From positions 84,384 to 148,383 of the forward strand of contig CAVURC010000005.1 in the NCBI GenBank assembly GCA_963743825.1: a DNA stretch of 64,000 nucleotides. The letters run 5' to 3'. Positions within the stretch are counted from its first letter, which is position 1, and each line of letters starts with the position of its first letter. Position numbers and translations under genes: made by a program. Below the pieces are notes generated by a model. It was not told the DNA's origin, searched no databases, and saw only the letters and a program-made list of their open reading frames with translations. Of this stretch, positions 57,654-64,000 are shown in pieces. The DNA comes from Sva-07 sp963743825 (lineage in GTDB: Bacteria; Actinomycetota; Acidimicrobiia; Acidimicrobiales; Ilumatobacteraceae).

Positions 57654-58400
57654 CGGCTTGTGCGACGGCGGGCTCGCTGTCCGCTCTCCTGTCCCATCAA
57701 ACGCGATGCTACGCCTACGTCCGGGCCGCCGAACCGGTAAGACGTCCCGAATGGTGACAGACCGGTAGAGCGACGACACGACTGTCGGGACCGGGACTCG
57801 GGTGGACACGACACTCCCATCGACGCTCGAGGGGCGATTCGCCCTGGACTCATCTCGCAGCGTGCGACACGTCGCAGGTTCGGCCGCCGCCTCACCCGGC
57901 AGCGGCGATTCCGCTGCCGCTTCAGGTGGCGTTCTGCATCGACGCCACCCGAGGCGCCGGCACCGTGCCGTGTTCGATCGACGTCCAGCGTCCCGAGTGA
58001 TGATGATCAATCGCTCCCAGTCGTTGCAGTCGACGCCGCTCTTCCTCGGCATCGCGGTGGGATTCCTGACCTCCCGAACGACCAGGACCGTACGCCCACC
58101 CGCCAGGTCATCGACAGCGCTGTCCACGATGTGCGCCATGATCGTGTCGAAAGCTCGATACAGCCGTCGGACCCAGCGCGACATGCCCGGACCGCCAGCG
58201 GCCGGGCCGGCGAGCGCATCGATACCCTCCTGGCCGCGCGAACACGACAAGTCGTTCCACATGACCGCCCACCGCCCGGTACTGATCGCCGATTGCAGGA
58301 ACGTCTGCAGATGAGTCCACAGTGCCCAACAGCACGTTCGACATGGGAGAGTGAGAGGTGGTTCATGAGCGGCCTTTCGCAACGAATCTGATGGGCTCAC
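57654..58400. other. Degenerate coding-like region, no assignable gene
   Basis: On the minus strand an open stretch contains WVRRLYRAFDTIMAHIVDSA and TVLVVREVRNPTAMPRKSG, which looks protein-like, but the signal changes frame near 58300 and again near 58000 and I do not recognise a family. It may be a decayed gene or a heavily misread one. Confidence 0.35.
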
Positions 58401-58807
58401 CGTACGACGCGCTCACGGAAAGGACCGGCCAGCCAACGGTAATAGATCGGCAAACATGCAAACCTTCTGACCAGGGCAGGAATCTGGGAGAATTTCCCCG
58501 GATCCCACTCAAAAATCGTGACTGATGACCCGATACCCGGCGCACTCGGTCAGGCTGACCGCGTCGAGAGTCCGCTCCTGGCGCGACCAACGACGGTCGC
58601 CATCCTCGCATCGCTGGGCCGGGATTATCTCGCGGTCACGGTTGGGCCGGAGTCGCACGCGGTCTCGTTGATGCGAGTCGGGAATACGGGCGGCACTATC
58701 GAGTGATTCCGCGCGACGCTGGGCCATCGACCCCGCGCCGACGTCGAGTGCCGCGACTGAATCAGGGCAGTGTGTGACGTGAGAGCGGCACTTGACCGGG
58801 GCGGTCG
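58401..58807. other. Intergenic region, lower GC in part
   Basis: There is a locally AT-rich stretch near 58430-58520 (GGGAGAATTTCCCC is a short palindrome-like string) and otherwise short frames only. No gene is supported. Confidence 0.45.
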
Positions 58808-60072
58808 TCAGTCGTCAGTGGTGCCGTAGAAGTAGAGCCGCTGGCCGCTCAGCGAGCCTGATACCCAAGGCGTCGAAGTCGTTCGACGTCATGTCGGTCC
58901 ACGGCGGCGTCTGCTCGACCTGGTCCCGACCAATCCGGCGACCGAGTCTTCGACGGCGCTCGCCCGGCCGGTGCCTGATGCGCGTCGTAGGCATCCAGCA
59001 ACGACGACCAATCGTGATGCTCGACGCCGAGCTGCTCGAGACACCGGGCGTCTCGCATCGCCTTGGTTGCCCCGCTGCCTGTGTGGGGTCGAGCGAGCGT
59101 CGCCGGCGATCACTGACGATCAGGGCGGAGACGGCCCTCGACGTATCGGTCGACTTTCTCGTCGTAGATCGGCTGGATTGACACGATGTCGGTCGACCCG
59201 GCCCACAGCGGCTGGAGGTCGGGAGGAATCACTGTTGCGCGCAGGCGCTCCAAGTGGATGAACACCTCCGGGGGCACGATCCCGGCGGCAGATCGATCGA
59301 CGGCCCCATCGGTCTCCAGCTGGGCGGGATCGTCGCATAGATGCCCCAGTTCACTCGTAGCCCGGCGCCGAGCCCCTCGAAGTCCGGGATCGGGTACATC
59401 ACCGTGTGACCGCCGTCGAAGACAACGACGGGGGTGGGGGTAAGCGGCGGCGACGACTTCGTCCCAGGCTCGACGGTCGCTGAGTTCGGCTTCGGCGAAG
59501 TTGCCGCGCCACAGGATGTACCCGGCGTCGCGCGGGGCGAGACCGAGTCGACGAGGTCCGCACGAGGGATCGGTAGCCGTCGGCGCCGAACACGACATCG
59601 AAGCGCTCGGTGACTCCATCATCCAGGACTACATCGACACCGGTGTCGTCTTGAATGACGGCGGTGACGGTGTGGCCATCGTGGTACGAGGTCTCTGGGA
59701 CCCGGGCCCGTAGGCCCTGCCACAGCACGCTCCAGTTGTTGCACACCGCTGCGCCGAAGCCCGGCTGTTCCCACAGCAGACGCCCCGCAGGTGACCCGTC
59801 GGCGATGACCCAGCGACGAGCCCCCGCCCGCCGGATGTCGTCAGGCGTTGCGTCGTCAGGCCAGCACCGGTAGCCGGCAGGCAGGTAGGCGTGCTCGATC
59901 AACTCGTGACGCAGGTCGCCGGGGATGGCAATGCCAGACCACGGTCGCGAAGCGCCCCGCTGGACCGCTCGAACACCGTCACGTCACACCCGAGCCGCCC
60001 GAGCGCGATTGCTGCGGCACATCCGCCGATGCTCCCGCCCACGACGCCGACTCGACTTCCACGTACGTCCAC
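58808..60072 (-). pseudogene. FAD-dependent monooxygenase, many frame breaks
   Basis: The GTG at 60072 follows GGAGA and reads VDVRGSRVGVVGGSIGGCAA, an FAD-binding Rossmann start, then VTVFERSSGAL. Later pieces in other frames include WSVLWQGLRARVPETSYHDG, VVFGADGYRSLVR (DG motif), HTVMYPIPDFEGLGAGLRVN, and near the end DAGTVTRPHTGSGATKAM, the GD-like FAD motif. At least six frame changes are needed and the GD motif is altered in the present frame. The order fits a PHBH-type monooxygenase of about 410 aa. So many breaks suggest decay or very poor local sequence. Confidence 0.7.
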
Positions 60073-60350
60073 GAAGTTTCTCCGATTCCGCCGAGCACTC
60101 CCTGACCAACCGTCGCTCAGTCCGTCGATCCTGCGCGGTCGTGGCGGGGGACTCCAGGCCGCCGCGCGCACCGGGCGTGACGACGTGCAGGTGAAACGAC
60201 GCGGGCATGTCTGGAGATGCTCCGGTGATCGATGCGGTTTCGGTCTGCGCCACCCAAGGACTTGCCGTCGGTGGTGTTGGAGACAGCGACTATGCGGTAC
60301 CGCCGTGGGGCCGTACTCGGTCACCATCGGAGGTGACGTCACAGTGGTCA

Positions 60351-60380
60351 TGCGTTCTAATACCGAGCGGTCGACTGGCT
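60351..60380. promoter_or_regulatory. Candidate TetR-type operator, shared motif
   Basis: ATGCGTTCTAATACCGAGCG is followed by GTCGACTGG. The centre ACCGAGCGGTCG is a near-palindrome like many TetR-family sites. A close copy lies at 53927-53956. It stands about 85 bp before the ICL/PEP-mutase gene. Confidence 0.4.
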
Positions 60381-60462
60381 CCGGTATTGGAGAGCGTGAG
60401 TCGGTGACAGCGGGGTGCGTGTAACCCTGCGATCAGTACGGTCTGCTATGCGGCCTGGCACG

Positions 60463-61236
60463 ATGGTGTCATGGCAGACCTCGCGTGCTCGTGCACAGCT
60501 ACTGCTCGATCTACATCATTCGGGCACCACGCTGGTGCTCCCGACGGTGTGGGACGCATGGTCGGCCAAATCGGTCGTCGCCGCCGGATTTCCCGCGTTG
60601 ACGATCGGCAGCCACCCCCTCGCAGACTCGCGCGGGCAAGGCGACAACGAGGCAATGTCCCTCGACGACGCCCTGGACGGCATCCGTCGCATCACCGCAG
60701 CGGTCGACGTGCCGGTGAGCGCCGACATGGAGTCCGGCTACGACACCGCCGCGACCGAGCTCGTCGAACGGATCCTCGACGCTGGCGCCGTCGGCATCAA
60801 CATCGAAGACACCGTCCACAGCGAGCAGCGCTTGCGATCGGCCGCTGAGCACGCCGACTACATCGGAGCACTTCGGTCCGCGGCGGACGCCGCCGGAGTC
60901 CCACTCGTGATCAACGCCCGCACCGACGCTTTTCTCCGGCCAACTGAGGTGTTCGACGATCCGCTCGCCGAAGCGATACGTCGTCTGCGGGCGTGCGAGG
61001 AGGCCGGCGCACGATGCGTCTACCCGGTCCGGGCACCCGATGCCGCTGCGGTGCGGACACTGCTCGACGAGCTCACGGGACCGATCAACATCATTGCCCA
61101 CCCCGTCAACGGCTCCGCTGCGGGCTCCCTCGACGAACTGCGTGCCATGGGCGTACACCGGGTGTCATTCGGCCCGTTCCTCCAGATGGCACTGACCGGG
61201 TCGATCACCGATCTCGTCACGCCCTGGATTTCCTGA
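60463..61236 (+). CDS. Isocitrate lyase / PEP mutase superfamily protein
   Basis: The protein is 257 aa from ATG 60463 (MVSWQTSRARAQLLLDLHHS). VLPTVWDAWSAKSVVAAGFPALTIGS is the first barrel segment (split here for length: LPTVWDAWSAK and AGFPALTIGS), followed by PVSADMESGY with metal-binding Asp and Glu, VGINIEDT, and INARTDAFL. The usual catalytic KKCGH loop of isocitrate lyase is absent, so a carboxyvinyl-carboxyphosphonate or oxaloacetate-type lyase role is more likely. It is intact, unlike its neighbours. Confidence 0.87.
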   Translation: MVSWQTSRARAQLLLDLHHSGTTLVLPTVWDAWSAKSVVAAGFPALTIGSHPLADSRGQGDNEAMSLDDALDGIRRITAAVDVPVSADMESGYDTAATELVERILDAGAVGINIEDTVHSEQRLRSAAEHADYIGALRSAADAAGVPLVINARTDAFLRPTEVFDDPLAEAIRRLRACEEAGARCVYPVRAPDAAAVRTLLDELTGPINIIAHPVNGSAAGSLDELRAMGVHRVSFGPFLQMALTGSITDLVTPWIS

Positions 61237-61546
61237 TCGCGTGGTCCGATTGCCGGCTCGGGGACGCCATTACGTGGGAGCGCGATTTGGCCAAACTCGA
61301 GTGCCTTGCCGGTCCGAGGCGTGGGGAGTCTGCGTGACGAACTGTGCGTGAGCGTCGTGCCCGATTGGGAGCGCGCCGACGACCTCATCCGTTTAGCACC
61401 TCTGGCCTGAGAATCCCAATCAGTCGAGGAGTAGGCATCCAGCCCCCACGACATCGACCGCTGTAGGCGGACATTGACAACGACGGCGCCCGAAGCCTCA
61501 CCGCTCACCGATGACGCAATGGTGTACGAACGGCGCTTCGGAATCG
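61237..61546. other. Region without a recognisable gene
   Basis: Only short frames occur on both strands. One hydrophilic stretch (DAITWERDLAKLECLAG) may be a remnant, but it is too short to judge. Confidence 0.4.
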
Positions 61547-62125
61547 CTATCGGGCAGCGCCTGCGGTGGTCGCCACTTCCACCTCGACCAGGCGGCCCGA
61601 CGTGACGTCATAGATGTACCCGTAGATCGCAATGCCGGAGGGCACCAGCGGATGGTGACGGATCCGGGTTACGTCAGCAAGCACGCTCTCGGCCTGGTCA
61701 CGGATCGTCATCCAGTCGATGTAGTCCGCCTCTGCGGAACCCGGCCCGGTGCCGACATCGAAACCCCTCGTCACCGAGCGCCGCCGTCTTGAGACTGTGG
61801 GCGAGCAATCCACGCATCACCTCGTCACTGAAGAACTCCATCCCACAGTTTGTGTGATGGATGACGAACCACTCCTTCGTGCCGAGCAACTTGTAGGAAA
61901 TCACCAGCGAACGAATCGCTTGTCGTCACTGGCGCGGCCTCCGGCGTTGCGGATCACGTGAGCGTCACCCTCGCTCAGACCCGCATACTTCGCCGGGTCG
62001 AGTCGCGCGCGCATGCAAGTGAGGATCGCGAACTGGCGTGCTGGCGGAAGCGCCAGTTGACCCTTGTCACCGAACTCTGCAGCGTACGCCTCATTGGCGG
62101 CGAGGACTTCGGGAAGAACGGACAT
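61547..62125 (-). CDS. Beta-class carbonic anhydrase-like protein with altered active site (two frameshifts)
   Basis: The ATG at 62125 follows AAGGAG (MSVLPEVLAANEAYAAEFGD). ILTCMRARLDP corresponds to the CMDARLDP zinc/catalytic block of beta-carbonic anhydrases, but Asp of the Asp-Arg dyad is read as Arg (codon 62009-62011). GDAHVIRNAGGRASDD and, after a frame break near 61905, VISYKLLGTKEWFVIHHTNCGM hold the other zinc ligands (H..C). A second break near 61770 leads to GSAEADYIDWMTIRDQAESV and the C-terminal GYIYDVTSGRLVEV. The normal reaction is CO2 hydration; activity is doubtful if the Arg is real. Confidence 0.82.
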
Positions 62126-62307
62126 GATGGCTCCTTACCGGTCGGGGAAGATCGACACGCGGAGCGTACACGCTAATGCCGACTACATCGGTCAGGAATT
62201 GTCCTGGATCATCGGGTCCCGCTCGCTCCGTAGTGCCGGCTCAGCCGGACACAGTCGACCTTCTGCGAACGCACCAGCGCACACGGTCCAGAGAGGCCCG
62301 GCACGAG

Positions 62308-63639
62308 TTAGTCGGGCACTGACACTGCGTCTGGGACGCGCCCGGACGCGTACGAACACTGAGAGGGCATACACCGCGTCGCCCAGACCTGAAGGCGCTC
62401 GCCATCTCGGTGAGGTGGTCGTCGGCTTGGTGCTGGGTCATGATCTGCGAGCTCACGTATCGCTCGTACATCGCGCCGAGAGTCCGCAGGACGCCGTCGT
62501 CGGCCTGGATCGGGTAGATGCTGCTTTGGACATCGATCAAGCCGTGGCGGAGCAGGGCGTCGTGCAGTCGGCGGCCGGCCCACGGCTCGGGGAGGATTTG
62601 GCTTGCGAACACGCCGGTGAGTCTGTCCACGAGGTCGCGATCGCCGGGGTAGACCATGAGCGAACCCCAGTCGGAGTCGACGAGGACGATGCGGCCGCCG
62701 GGGCGTGTGATTTGGATTGCCTCGGCGACGAGTCCATCGACGTCACCGACGTGTTGGATGACTCGTTCCATTCGGACGCCGTCGCATCGTCCGCCGGGAG
62801 TCCAGTGTCTCGGCCGTCGCGCTCAGAGTGCGACTCTGACGTTCACTCCGTCTGCTCTTCGCTGGCTCTCTTCGATCATCTTCCGCTCGGGTCGACACCG
62901 ATCGCGACACCGTCTGGGCCGACGATCTGGGCGATTCGGACGAGTTCGGGGCCAGGACCGCACCCGATGTCGCAGATGACGTCCCCCGGGAGTACGGCGA
63001 GGTGCGCCGACGCCGCGGTCCGCACTCGTCGGATGGATGGCAACGATTCCCAGTAGTCCATCGCCGCCACGAGAAGTTCGCCGATCTCCTCGTGCCGACC
63101 GGGCTCTGCGAACATCGATCCTTGGAGCTCCTGGCGTGGTTCGAGCGAGTAAATATCGGTCGGTCGCTCGAAGCCCTTCAGCAATCGCTCGCCGACGTGG
63201 ACGAACGTCGCCTCGGCCTGCGCGCCGGCGAGCATTTGGACCAGGGAGGTCGTCCAGGATTCGCCGGCGCGGGCGACCGCGCACAGCCGCGGCGCTTCCA
63301 CAACCGGAGTCCCGAACCAGTCGCCCTGGTCGGCGAGCGCCTCGCCCATCGCCAGGCCGATCCGGATGGTCACCGGCCGCCCGTCCGCGGTAACGAGCAC
63401 GCAACGTTGTTGCATGGCAACAGCGCAGTTCACGGCGTCGATGACACTGTCGAACACCGCCATCATCCCGTCGCCGGTGTTCTTCACCTCAGTTCCGTGG
63501 TTGTCTGCAAGCGAGGAGCGAAGGATCGTGAAGTGCTCGCGCGGACATCGTCCCAAGCCCGCTCGCCGAGCCGGCTGAGATGCTCGGTCGATCCAACGAT
63601 GTCACTGAACAGCACCGTGGTCGTCGCGCTCCGCCCCAT
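62308..63639 (-). pseudogene. Class III nucleotide cyclase domain fused to a SAM methyltransferase, several frameshifts
   Basis: The ATG at 63639 reads MGRSATTTVLFSDIVGSTEH, the start of a class III adenylate/guanylate cyclase with its metal-binding Asp. After a break near 63548 come EVKNTGDGMMAVFDSVIDAV (second Asp) and IRIGLAMGEALADQGDWFGT, ending ERLLKGFERPTDIYSLEP. The same frame continues into a methyltransferase: VICDIGCGPGPELVRIAQIV (motif I), then, after breaks near 62850 and 62780, MERVIQHVGDVDGLVAEAIQ and RPGGRIVLVDSDWG. The C-terminus is scrambled near 62390; the likely stop is the TAA at 62308. The link between the two domains is in one frame, so the fusion itself looks real. Confidence 0.72.
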
Positions 63640-64000
63640 CGAGCCCACCGTAGCCAGCGTGCTGTGGCAGGTGCCCCTATCTGTGGTTCGATTTCGGCGC
63701 TTGATGCGTCATCGACGGTGTGCACGTCGGGTGGTCGCCTCGTCGCTGCCGGCCGATCACACACCCGGGAACATCGACATGCCGGTCGCCTCTTGGCTAA
63801 TGGGCCCACTGCGTAATCACTGTCGAGCGGAAACGTCCGGAGGACGACCGACATCTGAGACGTCCGCCGACGCGCTCCGATCGGTGTCGAATGCGACACG
63901 CCACGTGCGATGGACGTCCCCCTATCGGACGCCTGTAGATCCACTGAAGCGGTCTCGGTGCCAAGAGATCGGATGTCTATCCCACCTCAGAAATCAGCGG
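63640..64000. other. Right edge, no recognisable gene
   Basis: Both strands give only short frames without motifs. No tRNA, hairpin terminator or operator was evident. Confidence 0.45.

Overview
The window is high-GC DNA with short intergenic gaps, frequent ATGA stop/start overlaps and several promoters whose -10 box sits directly before the start codon (likely leaderless transcripts). F420-type LLM oxidoreductase, EthA-type monooxygenase, acyl-CoA metabolism, furA-katG order and MmyB-type regulator families all point to an actinobacterium. Gene content and interspersed palindromes with a GGGGTCTGACCCC core suggest Acidimicrobiia, possibly an Ilumatobacter relative. That taxonomic call is inference from gene families, not a phylogeny.

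Layout. 1-5.9 kb: the edge of a dimethylformamidase-like gene, an S51-like peptidase, a membrane-anchored metallophosphatase, a badly frameshifted PEP/pyruvate-binding phosphotransferase coupled to a membrane protein, and a CmcJ/NvfI oxygenase-like gene. 6-7.7 kb: an ECF sigma factor coupled to a membrane protein with repeated outside beta domains, probably its anti-sigma partner. 7.8-17.8 kb: a disrupted sulfatase, a cupredoxin-fused multicopper oxidase, an LLM oxidoreductase, YceI, VOC, YczE-like, AroQ, an EAL-HDOD protein, DoxX and a histidine phosphatase. 17.9-32 kb: lipid and catabolic genes (sterol-desaturase family, PF10118, CorA, Baeyer-Villiger monooxygenase, two SDRs, a 706-aa FadB-like protein, an acyl-CoA ligase); these reading frames are intact. 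32-41 kb: a GT-C-like membrane protein, LURP-one, a DtxR-box-controlled FTR1 iron permease with a cupredoxin lipoprotein, a DUF6325 pair and a fur-katG pair. 42-51 kb: on the minus strand, an envelope phosphate/lipid group (DUF1206, PAP2, PPK2, tandem AI-2E, PhoD-like, diacylglycerol-kinase-like, second PAP2). 51-64 kb: an MmyB-type regulator with two operators, an SnoaL-like protein, a toxin-antitoxin pair with a RelE remnant, a VIT transporter plus a P-type ATPase fused to a hemerythrin domain, and a decaying stretch with a broken FAD monooxygenase, an ICL/PEP-mutase protein, a beta-carbonic anhydrase lacking its usual Asp, and a cyclase-methyltransferase fusion.

Two features run across the window. 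First, single-base frameshifts break about eighteen genes; they cluster at 2-13 kb and 32-64 kb and are absent from about 13.1-32 kb, and many look like sequencing indels because catalytic motifs and gene coupling survive. Second, two palindrome families are scattered between genes: a REP-like family with a GGTC(T/A)GACC or GTGTCTGACAC core, and three 50-nt hairpin repeats spaced about 1 kb apart. Several copies supply stop codons or C-terminal residues to neighbouring genes.

No rRNA, tRNA or CRISPR array was seen by eye.
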